Positions 15,448 to 25,300 of a stretch of DNA of 64,000 nt are shown here, piece by piece. The notes beneath the pieces were generated by a model. It was not told the DNA's origin. It saw nothing but the letters and a program-made list of their open reading frames with translations, and searched no databases. The translations under genes were made by a program, and so were the position numbers. Positions within the stretch are counted from its first letter, which is position 1. Each line of letters starts with the position of its first letter. Source of the DNA: Aquitalea palustris (GTDB lineage: Bacteria; Pseudomonadota; Gammaproteobacteria; Burkholderiales; Chromobacteriaceae); assembly GCF_003693445.1 (NCBI RefSeq), contig NZ_RFAR01000019.1, forward strand, positions 1-64,000, read 5' to 3'.

Positions 15448-15564
15448 ATGTACTACGTAAAGAACTTCGTGGTGCAGTCCGAGCCTTGGAGCGGCGTCAA
15501 TAGCGCCAAGCCTTGGGCCTACTACCTGACCCAGATTCCGGCCGGTGGCCAGAACATCCAGTAA
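15448..15564 (+). CDS. Tiny conserved-context protein, 38 aa
   Basis: A short frame MYYVKNFVVQSEPWSGVNSA to PAGGQNIQ with a strong ribosome site (GGAGGA, seven bases before the ATG). It fills the gap between capsid and cement genes exactly, with the next gene starting 12 bases later. Aromatic-rich and soluble. I recognise no family. Its tight spacing and good start signal suggest a real gene that automatic annotation would miss. Confidence 0.5.
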   Translation: MYYVKNFVVQSEPWSGVNSAKPWAYYLTQIPAGGQNIQ

Positions 15565-15575
15565 AGGATACGAAA

Positions 15576-16079
15576 ATGTACGTCGACTCTCTGTTGCAGC
15601 TGAGCGGCTCGATCACCGGCAATACGGTCTCGGGTCAGCTCGTCACTGCCACCGGCAACACCCTTTCCACCAACGTGATTGACCTCGCAGGCGTCGGCAC
15701 CGGTAACACCGCGCGCGACATCGGCCAGGGCGAAGCGCTGGAAATCGCCATCGAGATCATGCAGACCCTGACCTCCAGCGGCGCAGCCACTGTTCAGTTC
15801 CAGCTGGTCGAGGCGGATGACAGCGCAATCTCCACTAACGTGAACGTGATTGTGCAGACTGACGCTTACGCATACACCGCGCTGACAGCCGGCACCCTGG
15901 TCCCGCTGCACTGGGATCGGGCCGCCCCGTACCAAGCGCGTCGCTATATCGCGCTGCGCTATGTCATCGGCACGGCCGCGCTGACCAACGCCACCGGCCA
16001 GTTCTTCGCCGCCACTGTGAAGAACTTCCAGGACAAGGGCAACAACACCCTGTTCAACTCCGGCTTCACCGTAGCCTAA
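15576..16079 (+). CDS. Bbp16-like capsid cement protein
   Basis: 167 aa, starting at 15576 after AAAGGA. It shows the pattern of the Bbp16 cement family of phage BPP-1: MYVDSLLQLSG, STNVIDLAGVGTGNTARDIG, LEIAIEIMQTLTSSGAATVQ and ARRYIALRYVIGTA. Cement proteins sit at capsomer joints and stabilise the expanded shell. Its presence with staple, Bbp19-like and capsid genes makes a coherent BPP-1/epsilon15 head module. Confidence 0.8.
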   Translation: MYVDSLLQLSGSITGNTVSGQLVTATGNTLSTNVIDLAGVGTGNTARDIGQGEALEIAIEIMQTLTSSGAATVQFQLVEADDSAISTNVNVIVQTDAYAYTALTAGTLVPLHWDRAAPYQARRYIALRYVIGTAALTNATGQFFAATVKNFQDKGNNTLFNSGFTVA

Positions 16080-16086
16080 TCGCGCT

Positions 16087-16106
16087 GACCGGGCCCCGGC
16101 CCGGTC
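16087..16106 (+). other. Perfect GC hairpin between cement gene and next gene
   Basis: GACCGGGCC, loop CC, then GGCCCGGTC, starting seven bases past the cement stop. No T-run follows, so it is not a classic terminator. It may stabilise the 3' end of the capsid/cement message or reduce read-through. Confidence 0.5.
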
Positions 16107-16124
16107 GTGCAAGGAGAACGAAAC

Positions 16125-16496
16125 ATGGCAGACGTCCGTGCCCTCACCACCGTCCACCACAACGGCAAGCTGTACAGCATCGGCGAAATCTTCGATTACC
16201 CGGATGAACTGGCAAAACAGCTGAAAGGCGTAGCTGAAGAAGGTATTGAGCTGGTCAACAAAAAGACCACTGCGGCCTTCAAGAAAGCCCAGCAGGCTAT
16301 CCGCGACACCATCGACGCCGAAGCGCGCAAGTTGCGCCTTGCTTACGAAGAGCTGAAAGCGCAACTGGAAAGCGATCCTACTCGCGCCGATCTGATTCCC
16401 CAGGTGCTTGACGCAGAAGCAGCCGCTCGCGAAGCCGAACAGAAGGTTGCTGACTTTGACAAGCAGAGCGGCGAATCGGAAAGCGACCTGGTGTAA
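16125..16496 (+). CDS. Phage late protein, 123 aa, coiled-coil
   Basis: The start at 16125 follows AAGGAG. The N-terminus is a small beta segment (VRALTTVHHNGKLYSIGEIF). Residues about 55-118 form a charged coiled coil (AFKKAQQAIRDTIDAEARKL, AEAAAREAEQKVADFDKQSG). No family is recognised beyond a phage head-end context. It is the last gene before the strong terminator at 16532-16556. Confidence 0.6.
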   Translation: MADVRALTTVHHNGKLYSIGEIFDYPDELAKQLKGVAEEGIELVNKKTTAAFKKAQQAIRDTIDAEARKLRLAYEELKAQLESDPTRADLIPQVLDAEAAAREAEQKVADFDKQSGESESDLV

Positions 16497-16531
16497 CTGG
16501 TTTCATCGCTGTCTCCTAGAAGTGGATTGCA

Positions 16532-16556
16532 CGGGGGCTTAGGCCCCCGATTTTTT
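16532..16556 (+). terminator. Rho-independent terminator closing the capsid block
   Basis: CGGGGGC, loop TTAG, GCCCCCG, then ATTTTTT. It separates the head genes from the tail genes and would lower tail-gene expression relative to capsid. Confidence 0.9.
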
Positions 16557-16570
16557 GAAAGGGCCACGCC

Positions 16571-17245
16571 GTGCCATCTGAGGTCGATATCTGCAACACG
16601 TCCCTGGCCTACCTTGGAGACCCGGCGACGGTAACCGCCCTGGTGCCACCCAGCGGCAGCGCGCAGGCTGCAATGTGCGCACGTTTCTACCCTATGGCGC
16701 GCAACGCCTTGCTTGAAATGCACACCTGGTCGTTCGCCACCAAGCGCGTCAGCCTGCCGCTACTGTCGGAGTCGAACCAACCAAACCAGTGGTCGTACAC
16801 GTACCAGTGCCCGCCCGATGCCCTTAACCTACTGGCCATCCTCGACCCCAACGCGACTGACGATTATGCCGGGGCTTTGGTGCTCTACGGCAGCTACCCG
16901 TCCCGCTACAGTGGTGAGGTAGGGATTCCGAACACCGTGCCTTTTTCGAACGAGATCGACGCAAACGGCAACCAGATCATTCTGACCAATATGCAGTACG
17001 CGGAGTTGCGATACACAGCGGAGGTCACCGACACCACCACCTTCAGCCCCCTGTTTATCGAGGCACTGACCTGGCTGTTGGCTTCCAAGATGGCCGGGCC
17101 GCTCATCAAGGGCAGCGAAGGCCGCAACGCAACGCAATCCTGCCTCCAGCAGTTCCAGCGTGCTTTCGGTGCGGCGATTGAGTCGGACAGCAACCAGCGC
17201 AACATCAAACCGCCGATCACGACCGGCTGGATCGTCAACAGGTAA
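16571..17245 (+). CDS. Tail tube adaptor (T7 gp11 / tail tubular protein A-like)
   Basis: 224 aa from a GTG start. The pattern EVDICNTSLAYLGDPATVTA, AMCARFYPMARNALLEMHTW, WSYTYQCPPDALNLLAIL and a C-terminal EALTWLLASKMAGPLIKG is that of podophage gatekeeper/tail tubular A proteins, which join the portal ring to the nozzle. It is followed, as in T7-like tails, by the nozzle gene. It starts 15 bases after the terminator. Confidence 0.8.
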   Translation: MPSEVDICNTSLAYLGDPATVTALVPPSGSAQAAMCARFYPMARNALLEMHTWSFATKRVSLPLLSESNQPNQWSYTYQCPPDALNLLAILDPNATDDYAGALVLYGSYPSRYSGEVGIPNTVPFSNEIDANGNQIILTNMQYAELRYTAEVTDTTTFSPLFIEALTWLLASKMAGPLIKGSEGRNATQSCLQQFQRAFGAAIESDSNQRNIKPPITTGWIVNR

Positions 17246-17250
17246 GCATT

Positions 17251-19551
17251 ATGGGCACCAAGGCATTCGACCGCAGCTTTGCCGCCGGCGAGATCACCCC
17301 GGAGATGTACGGTCGGCTGGATCTGACCAAAGAACAGACCGGCTTGGCCACGTGCCGCAACGCTATCGTGCTTCCACACGGGCCGGTCGCCAACCGGCCG
17401 GGCACCGAGTTCGTCAGCGAGATCAAGAGCAGCGCCAATCCGGCCCGGCTGATTCCCTTCACCTACTCGATCACCCAGACCATGGCCATCGAGGTTGGGG
17501 CCGGATACTTCCGGTTCCACTCCCAGGCCGGCACGCTGATGAACGGCGGCGTACCGTACGAGGTGGCAAACAGCTACGCTCAGGCCGACATCGCCAACAT
17601 CCACTACGTGCAGTCCGCTGACGTGCTGACCCTGGTCCACCCCAACTACCCTATCGCAGAACTGCGCCGGCTAGGGGCAACCAACTGGACGCTGACCAAC
17701 CCAAGCTTCGCCATCCCAACCTATTGCCCAACAGGGGCAACCGCAACGGTAACATCTCCGCATACCTCCAGCTGGAACCCGGTGAACTACCAGTACTGTG
17801 TCACCACTGTGCAGACGGGCGACCTGCAGGAATCGATTGCGTCGAACGTCACCACGGCGATCAGTAACGACCTGACGCTGCTGGGCAACTACAACACCAT
17901 CACCTGGACGCTACCAACCGGGGTGACGCCGATTCGGTTCAATGTCTACAAGCTGGTGAACGGCCTGTGGGGCTATATCGGGCAAGCAGCGGCCACAGCC
18001 ACTAGCTTCATCGACAATAACATCACGCCCAACGCCAGCCAGACACCGCCTATCATGGACAGCGGTTTCAACGACGCGGTGGGCAACTATCCGGCGGCGG
18101 TATCCTACTACCAGCAACGGCGGTGCTTTGGTGGCACGAACAACGCACCCCAGAACGTCTGGATGACCATGTCCGGCACCGAGAGCAACCTGACCTACAC
18201 GCTGCCGGTAACGGCCAGCAACCGGGTGGCTTTCCGCATCGCAGCCCGCGAAGCCTCAGCCATTCGCCATCTGGTGCCGGTGGCCAACCTCATCATGCTG
18301 ACGGCAAGCTGCGAATGGCGGGTCTCCTCAACAGATGGCAGCGCGCTTTGGGCGTCAAACTTGTCGGTCCAGCCGCAAAGTTACATCGGTGCCAACAACG
18401 TCACCCCCATCGTCGTGGGTAACACCGTCTTGTTCAGCCAGGCGCGCGGCGGCCGTATTCGGGAAATGGCCTACAACTGGCAGGCCCAGGCGTACTTGAC
18501 CAACGACATCAGCGTGCTGGCCCCTCATCTTTTTGATTACAACCAAGTGCTGGACATGTGCTTCAGCCGGGCACCCTACCCTATCCTGTGGGCGGTATCG
18601 ACCAACGGGAACCTATTGGGCATGACCTACGTGCCCGAGCAACAGGTTGCGGCCTGGCACCGCCATGACTTCGGCGGCAACGTCGAGGCAGTTTGCTGCA
18701 TCACTGAGCAGCCCGCAGGCACACTGGCCAGCGAGGACATGCTCTACCTGATCGTGAACCGGGTAATCAACGGTGTGACGCGCCGCTTTATTGAGCGCAT
18801 GCACACGCGATATTTCAACACGCCTTCCGATGCCTTCTTCGTGGATAGCGGCGCCACCAACTTCCTGCCCGGCACCTTCAGTTGGTCCGGGACGGCGATT
18901 AGCTGCAATATCCCATCCCACGGTCTCAGCACAGGCAACAGCGCATACTTCACTTTCAGCAACACTGCGCTCTCGGGTACCTACACCGTTACCAGCGTGA
19001 CGGATACCAACAATCTGGTCCTGACTTCAACCACCGTTGGCCAGGGTAGTGGCACCGTTTCGCAAACACCGGCGCAGTACGTTTCCCAGGTTTCCGGCCT
19101 GACCTGGCTGGCGGGCCTGACGGTCAACGTGCTGGTGGATGGCGCACCGATCCCCGCACGTCAGGTAAGCAGCGGCGGTGTGGTTACGCTGGATTACCCT
19201 GGCACCAAGGTTGTTGTCGGCCTGCCGATTACCACCCAGGTGCAGACGCTGCCGATCTCCTTGCAGGTTGACACCGCCATGGGGCAGACGCTTGAGAAGA
19301 ACGTCACCCAGGCGTGGTTACGCTTGTATCGCACCAGCGGCGTGTACGTCGGTCCGGACTTCAACACCCTGACGCTCGCCACACAGCGGAGCTTCCAGGA
19401 CTTGCCCGGCAACCAGCCGGCATTGTTCAGTGGGGTATTGCCGGTGGTAATCACCCCCGCATGGCAATTCGACGGGGCAATCTGCATTCAGCAGACGGAT
19501 CCGCTCCCCATGACGCTGACCTCCGTGGCCTTGGATATCTCCGTCAGCTGA
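17251..19551 (+). CDS. Tail nozzle (T7 gp12 / tail tubular protein B-like)
   Basis: A 766-aa tail protein. The opening KAFDRSFAAGEITPEMYGRL, GLATCRNAIVLPHGPVANRP and GTEFV is characteristic of podophage nozzle-type proteins. VSYYQQRRCFGGTNNAPQNV and FRIAAREASAIRHLVPVANL follow in the middle. Residues about 550-615 hold an inserted beta domain (IPSHGLSTGNSAYFTFSNTA, LSGTYTVTSV) like the E1-FCCH-type insert often annotated in such proteins. It forms the distal tube through which DNA and internal proteins leave. GGTGTACAAG copy 4 follows its stop. Confidence 0.82.
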   Translation: MGTKAFDRSFAAGEITPEMYGRLDLTKEQTGLATCRNAIVLPHGPVANRPGTEFVSEIKSSANPARLIPFTYSITQTMAIEVGAGYFRFHSQAGTLMNGGVPYEVANSYAQADIANIHYVQSADVLTLVHPNYPIAELRRLGATNWTLTNPSFAIPTYCPTGATATVTSPHTSSWNPVNYQYCVTTVQTGDLQESIASNVTTAISNDLTLLGNYNTITWTLPTGVTPIRFNVYKLVNGLWGYIGQAAATATSFIDNNITPNASQTPPIMDSGFNDAVGNYPAAVSYYQQRRCFGGTNNAPQNVWMTMSGTESNLTYTLPVTASNRVAFRIAAREASAIRHLVPVANLIMLTASCEWRVSSTDGSALWASNLSVQPQSYIGANNVTPIVVGNTVLFSQARGGRIREMAYNWQAQAYLTNDISVLAPHLFDYNQVLDMCFSRAPYPILWAVSTNGNLLGMTYVPEQQVAAWHRHDFGGNVEAVCCITEQPAGTLASEDMLYLIVNRVINGVTRRFIERMHTRYFNTPSDAFFVDSGATNFLPGTFSWSGTAISCNIPSHGLSTGNSAYFTFSNTALSGTYTVTSVTDTNNLVLTSTTVGQGSGTVSQTPAQYVSQVSGLTWLAGLTVNVLVDGAPIPARQVSSGGVVTLDYPGTKVVVGLPITTQVQTLPISLQVDTAMGQTLEKNVTQAWLRLYRTSGVYVGPDFNTLTLATQRSFQDLPGNQPALFSGVLPVVITPAWQFDGAICIQQTDPLPMTLTSVALDISVS

Positions 19552-19552
19552 T

Positions 19553-19562
19553 GGTGTACAAG
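19553..19562 (+). promoter_or_regulatory. Junction motif GGTGTACAAG, copy 4
   Basis: An exact copy one base after the nozzle-gene stop and 59 bases before the next ATG, heading the block of internal virion proteins. The spacing equals that of copy 5. Confidence 0.6.
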
Positions 19563-19582
19563 GCCAAGTGAATCGGACATAG

Positions 19583-19603
19583 CCTTCCGGTAACGTACGG
19601 AGG
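19583..19603 (+). promoter_or_regulatory. Hairpin covering the ribosome site of the gp14-like gene
   Basis: CCTTCCG (19583-19589) can pair with CGGAGG (19598-19603) with one bulged base. This buries the GGAGG ribosome site of the gene starting at 19612. It suggests translation control, but the stem is short. Confidence 0.35.
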
Positions 19604-19611
19604 GTTTTCCC

Positions 19612-20157
19612 ATGGGTTCATCAGGGGCCATGATGGTGGCTGGCGCAGCGACAAAAGCCTATGGTGCCAGCCAACAGGCAGCTGCGCAGCAAGCGTCCGC
19701 CAACTACCAATCCCAGGTGATGGCCAACAACGCCATCATCGCGCAGGATCAGGCGACAGTCGCCGAGAACAACGGCCAAGTGGCCGCGATGAATCACGAC
19801 CTGCAAACCGCTCAGACATTCGGTGCTCAACGAGCGGCGTTCGGTGCCAACGGCGTGGACATGTCACAAGGCAGCGCGCTCAACACGCTGGCCACCACCC
19901 AGTTCATGGGGCAGCGCGACAGCGCCACCATCATGGACAACGCGATGCGACAGGCGTGGGGCTACAAAACGCAAGCCGCCGACTACGCCAGCAACGCCAC
20001 CGCCGAGAAGGAAATCGCAAGCAGCATCAGCTCTACTGCGGCTGTCGGTACTTCTCTGCTGGGTAGCGCAACACAAGCCAATTCCGCCTGGCAAACCTAC
20101 TCCTCGGCCAACGGTAACCCCAACTTTTGGGGCACAGTCAAAGGGTGGTTCAGCTAA
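19612..20157 (+). CDS. Internal virion protein, T7 gp14-like
   Basis: 181 aa, Ala/Gln-rich and helical (QAAAQQASANYQSQVMANNA, FGAQRAAFGANGVDMSQGSA, YKTQAADYASNATAEKEIAS). This is the pattern of the T7 gp14-type core protein family, which inserts into the outer membrane during genome ejection. The gene precedes the transglycosylase and giant ejection protein genes, matching the 14-15-16 order of T7-like phages. The last base of its TAA is the first base of the next ATG. Confidence 0.75.
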   Translation: MGSSGAMMVAGAATKAYGASQQAAAQQASANYQSQVMANNAIIAQDQATVAENNGQVAAMNHDLQTAQTFGAQRAAFGANGVDMSQGSALNTLATTQFMGQRDSATIMDNAMRQAWGYKTQAADYASNATAEKEIASSISSTAAVGTSLLGSATQANSAWQTYSSANGNPNFWGTVKGWFS

Positions 20158-22349
20158 TGCCCACAGCTCCGACTTACGATACTCCGCAGGTTGCCCCCCA
20201 AGGGCTGCCCAACGCATCCATTCAAGGTCTCGGCCCCCGCCAGCTACTACAGGGAGAAATATCCGGGGAACAGACCCAGCGCGCCGGACAATCTCTTGAA
20301 ACAATGGGCGTACAGGATGCCGACTTCGCCGCCAAGCAGCAGATGCTAGCAAACCAGAGCCGGGTCGACCTTGCCACCAATGCGGTACTGCAGGCCAAGA
20401 ACGATCTGACCTACGGCACACAACAGGACCCCAACGGCGGTTACACCGCGCAAAAAGGCATGTCGGCCGTTCAGCCGGACGCCACCGGTCAGGGCCTGGC
20501 GGAGAACTATTCCCAGAAGCTGCAGAGCGTGATCGACCAGCAGGCTGCCGGGCTGGGCAACGACCTGCAGCGGCAAGTGTTCCTGAACCAGATTGGTCGA
20601 GTGCAGGCCCAGTTCCAGGGCGAAGTGCAGCAGCACGTCGCCAGGGAAAACATGCAGCTGAACATCGGAACTCAGCAGTCCTTGGTGCAGAACTCGCTGG
20701 ATGCTGCCAAAACCAACTGGCAGGATTACGGCACTCAGGGCGGCGTTTTTGACACTGCGCTGCAGAACGCAAAACAGCATGCCTACATGCTCTCCCAATT
20801 GCAGGGAGCCGACCCGGTTACCGCCAACCGCATGGTGGCATCGGCATCTAACCTGATGTTTGTGCATGCAGCTGGCGCTGCGATCGACAACGGCCGCAGT
20901 GACGTAGCCCAGCAGATTCTCAAAGACCATCCGGAGATAGACCCGGATAGCGCGCTCAAGCTGCAAGGGCTGATCCACCAGGATCAGGTATCGCATGCGG
21001 CGATGGGTGCAGTGCAGACTGTGCTCGGCAACCATCAGTCTGCGTTCCAGCCTACTGATCTGGGAAGGCTAACGAACATTGTGCAGGGCATCGAAAGCGG
21101 CGGAAACCCCAATGCTGTCGGCCCTTACGTACCGGGCCAAGGCACTGCCAAAGGCAGCATGCAGGTTATGGACGCTACCGCCAAAAACCCCGGACTGGGG
21201 GTAAAGGCCGCCCAGGATGACAGCCCGGAAGAGCGCGCACGTGTTGGGCGCGACTACGTGGCGGCCCTCGCCCAGCGCTACGGCGGTGACCCGGCCAAGG
21301 TGCTTGCGGCCTACAACGCAGGCTTCGGAAACGTAGACAAAGCGATTGCCGAGGCGGGTCCGGGCGGCGACTGGATGGCCGCGCTGGCTAATCACCAATC
21401 ACCCGCGAACCATCAGCAAACGGTCAACTACGTGCAAAAGGGTACAAGCCAGTTTCAGGCCGGTCTTGGCGCCCCCGCTAAGCCGACGATTGAGCAGCTC
21501 CAGTCTGAAGTACTGGCGAAGCTCGGCCCGAATCCAGACCCCGACACGGTCAAAGCAGCGACAACCGCGCTCAAGCAGCAATTCACCGTCCAGCAGGAAA
21601 GCCAAAAACAACAGGCTGAGCAAACAGTCCAGCAAACGATGCAGAAGCTTGTTGCAAACGGCGGCGACTGGAGTGCTTTAACACCCAGCGACCGGGCCGC
21701 CGTATTTCGCGATGCGCCTGACAAAGTGCCCGAACTGCAGCGGTACGCCGGCAACATCTCCAACCCGGTGCAAAAGGACAACATGGCCGCCTGGCACACC
21801 ATCCAGGAGAACCCGGCAAAAGCATTCAGCATTCCCGATTCAGAGTGGAACGCCCTCGTGCAGAACAATTTTACGGACGCCACGCAGAAGCAGCTAACCA
21901 AGCAGCGTTCCGACTTCATGAGCGGGAAGATCGATACCAGTCCACAGACGGTCAACGACCCGGTATTCAATCGGCTGCTGAACAACAGGCTCCAATCCAT
22001 CGGCCTTCTTGACGCTAATGGCAAACCAGCGGATCGCGATCAGGTCGGCACAATCAACAAGTACCTCCATGACGGTATTCTGGCTCGTCAGCAGCAGACC
22101 GGTCAGAAAATGACAGAAGCCCAGCTGGGTCAGTACCTGGACCATGAGTTTGTGCAGAACTACCAGTTTCACAACACGGTTCTGGGGATTCCGACATCCG
22201 CCGGAAACATGCCCTATCTGGGCATGAAGCCAAGCGACATTCCCGATAGCGACAAGCAGCAGATTACCGACTCGCTCGCCAAGCGCGGCAACTACAACCC
22301 CTCCAACGACATGATCATGCGCCTCTACTGGCGGAAAAAAGGGATTTAA
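20157..22349 (+). CDS. Internal virion lytic transglycosylase
   Basis: The start at 20157 overlaps the previous stop (TAATG), giving 730 aa. Residues about 300-400 form an SLT-type transglycosylase: IVQGIESGGNPNAVG with catalytic Glu313, then KGSMQVMDATAKNPG and VLAAYNAGFGNVDKAIA. The flanks are long helical Gln/Ala-rich regions typical of core proteins. The enzyme would open a local hole in peptidoglycan as the ejected tube crosses the periplasm, like T7 gp16, though here the domain is on the middle protein. Confidence 0.82.
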   Translation: MPTAPTYDTPQVAPQGLPNASIQGLGPRQLLQGEISGEQTQRAGQSLETMGVQDADFAAKQQMLANQSRVDLATNAVLQAKNDLTYGTQQDPNGGYTAQKGMSAVQPDATGQGLAENYSQKLQSVIDQQAAGLGNDLQRQVFLNQIGRVQAQFQGEVQQHVARENMQLNIGTQQSLVQNSLDAAKTNWQDYGTQGGVFDTALQNAKQHAYMLSQLQGADPVTANRMVASASNLMFVHAAGAAIDNGRSDVAQQILKDHPEIDPDSALKLQGLIHQDQVSHAAMGAVQTVLGNHQSAFQPTDLGRLTNIVQGIESGGNPNAVGPYVPGQGTAKGSMQVMDATAKNPGLGVKAAQDDSPEERARVGRDYVAALAQRYGGDPAKVLAAYNAGFGNVDKAIAEAGPGGDWMAALANHQSPANHQQTVNYVQKGTSQFQAGLGAPAKPTIEQLQSEVLAKLGPNPDPDTVKAATTALKQQFTVQQESQKQQAEQTVQQTMQKLVANGGDWSALTPSDRAAVFRDAPDKVPELQRYAGNISNPVQKDNMAAWHTIQENPAKAFSIPDSEWNALVQNNFTDATQKQLTKQRSDFMSGKIDTSPQTVNDPVFNRLLNNRLQSIGLLDANGKPADRDQVGTINKYLHDGILARQQQTGQKMTEAQLGQYLDHEFVQNYQFHNTVLGIPTSAGNMPYLGMKPSDIPDSDKQQITDSLAKRGNYNPSNDMIMRLYWRKKGI

Positions 22350-22352
22350 CGG

Positions 22353-25300
22353 ATGGCCGATTCCAACCCCTACGACAGCCTCGTGGATGAGATGATGACC
22401 GGCCAGGGCGCCGCCATCCGCAATAACATTTACTCCAACGTCGGGCAGTCTGCCGACAAGGCCGCTCAGATCCAGCAACTGGCCAAGACGACCGGGTTAC
22501 CGCAACAGTCCGTTGCGTTTGACCCAGATGCGGCACAACGCACGGCAACCATGCTGCACATGGACGTGGGCAAACTGCAGACCCAGTACCCCCACCTTGC
22601 AGCCAACTTGGAAAGCCCCAACTTCGCGGCGATTGCGCACGACGATCTGCCAAACCTTGCAGCAACTGAACAGGCCGTAAAGTCGCTCCCCCCACCATCG
22701 CCTGCCGCCCAGCCGCAAGGGTGGCTTAGCCAAATCGGTGATACGGCTTATGCTGGCTTGCAAGGCTTTGCTGGCTCTTTCAACAGTGCGGCCAGGGGGC
22801 TGAATATCGTAGGAGGTGCGTTCCCGACCCTTTACGACAAGGCCGCTAGTTTGGTGACCGGCAAGGACAGTACGGCGGCGCAGGATGCGTATTTCGACCG
22901 CTTCGTCAAACCACTCGATGATAACGCCAGCTACTTCAACCTGTCGCCCAACGCCGGGGTGCTGCAAAAGGTAGTACACGCTGTTGGCGCTGGCGCAGGG
23001 ATGTTCACCCAGGTTGCCGCCACCGGTGGCATGGGTGGAGTTGCCGCCCCCGCCAGCGTGCTTGGAGCACGGACGGCTGTCTCCTCCGCAGTAGAGCATG
23101 CAACCAAGTCGATGGCGTTTCCTGCGCTGACGGCGGCAGTGAACACCGGCAATGACGTATACCAGCAGACTGGGAGTGCCGCTGCAGCAGTGAAGGCCGC
23201 AACCGCAGCATATGGCACCAACACTGCCATGGGGGTGCTACCGATCGGCATGGAGGGTGGTTTGCTCAAGCGGCTGGTCACCGGCGTACCGGTCGGTATC
23301 GCTACGGGAGAAGCCAACCGGCAAGTCACCAATGCCGCCATGCCCGACAGCATGCAGCAGCCGCGCGACATTAGCGACGTCATCGTCAACGGCATTACCG
23401 GCGCTATTCTCTCCGGCGCCATGGGAGGCCGGGGCGGTGCACTCGAAAGCGCGGTGCGCGAGAACTATGGGCAGGAGGTCAAGGCGGCCCAGGCCGAGCA
23501 GGGTATGCAAGGCCTGGCCACGTTGAGCGAGCTGGCCACCGGCAGCAAGCTGCGCCAGCGGGACCCGGATGCGTTCAAGCAGTTCATCCAGAACGTGACG
23601 GAGGACGGCCACCTGTCCGATGTCTATGTCGACGGCAAGCTATTCGACGACGTGTTGAACCAGTCCGGCGTAGACCGTAACCAGCTGCAAGCCCTGATGC
23701 CCGATGTCGCCAAGCAGCTACCGACAGCGCTGCAGACTATGGGGGATGTGCGCATCCCTGTTGCCGATTACGCCACCCACATCGCGGGCGGGAAGCTTGA
23801 CGACGCGCTGATGCCGCACCTGAAGACCGACCCTGACGGCATGACCTACCAGCAGGCGCAGGACTACCGCACGAATGTGCAAGGCGAGCTGGTCAAGCAG
23901 GCGCAGGATCTGGCGGATAAACAGCAAGCGCAGGACGCACGCGACCAAGCATTGCAGGCTGTCTACGACGACCGCCTGGCTCAGCTGAATAGCGCAGGCC
24001 GCTTTACCGACGATGTGAACAAACAGTACGCCAGCCTGCACCAGCAACTGGTTGCCACGCTGGCAGACCGCGAGGGCATGCCTATTGATCAAGTGCACCA
24101 GATGCTGCCCCTGCACGTCCAGGGCGACGGTACCGGTGACCTTGCTCAAGGTAGTCAGGACGGTCCGTTTGGCCCCATCAGTCAGGACTTCCACCACGAT
24201 GCGCCGGGGGCGATTGCCCACCTGCTCAAGAACAAGAGCGGTGAAGCTGTTGGCGCATTGCACCACCCTGAAATTGGCGACATCGATCTGGTTTACGGCA
24301 AGGAGGGTACGGGAGAAAGCGACGGTTATGGCGTAGCCAAGCTGGCCAAGTACCATCCAGAGGTCCTAGACAAGCTGCAGGACGTGCTTTCGGAAATGAA
24401 AGTGGTTCAGCGCGGGACAAACCGTGTGCGCATGGAATCTGCAGATCACAAGGCCAGCGTTCGCCTGACATGGGACGACCAAGCCAAAAACTGGTTGCTG
24501 ACTGCATTCAAGAAAAAGGAAAGAGGCGTTGCCGACACGAGGACGGACACTGCCAGCATTGGTGAAGCGGATGACACAGCTCGCCGCTCCGACGCCTCAG
24601 ACAGCATTGTAGATCAGGACATCCAAAAGTTCTATCAGAGTCGTGTAGCAGATCAAGCCCCCTCAAACGACGGGATTCTCCAACGCGTCAAGAACACGCT
24701 GCGCCAAGGCATGGGGCTGCTGACCAATGCAAAAGAGGCCCAGTCACCTGACCCCCTCACTAATCCGCCTCACAAAGGCGGTAGTGTTGAATCAGGCGAT
24801 GAGCCTCTGAAACAAACTATAACAGCCCAGGGGGACCGTGGCTACTTCGACCCTGCCAGCAAGACCATCGGTCTGTTGAAAGACGCCGACCTGTCCACCT
24901 TCCTGCATGAGACCGGCCACTACTGGCTGGAGGCCATGCACGAGTTTGTTCAGCGCCCGGAGGCCAGTGAAGGGCTGCGCGGCGACTTCGACACCCTGCT
25001 GCGTAGTTTTGGCACCCAAGGCGATACCGCCGCCGACCGCCTGGCCAACTGGAGCGCCAGCGACATGGCCGCCCGCCGCGCTGGCCATGAGCAGTTTGCC
25101 GAAGGGTTTGAACGCTATCTGCTCGAGGGCAAGGCCCCTACCCCAGAGCTGCAGACCTTGTTCAGCCGCTTCCGTAGTTGGCTGATGAACGTGTACCGCA
25201 GCTTGACCGGTGTTGGCCAAGAGTTGAGCCCAGAGGTGCGCGGGGTGTTCGACCGCATGGTAGCGAGCGAGGACGCCATCCGCGAAGCCGAGCGGGTACG

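Noticed and set aside
16087-16106. Rho-independent terminator after the cement gene
   Set aside because: The stem is perfect but no T-run follows; the real terminator is at 16532-16556.
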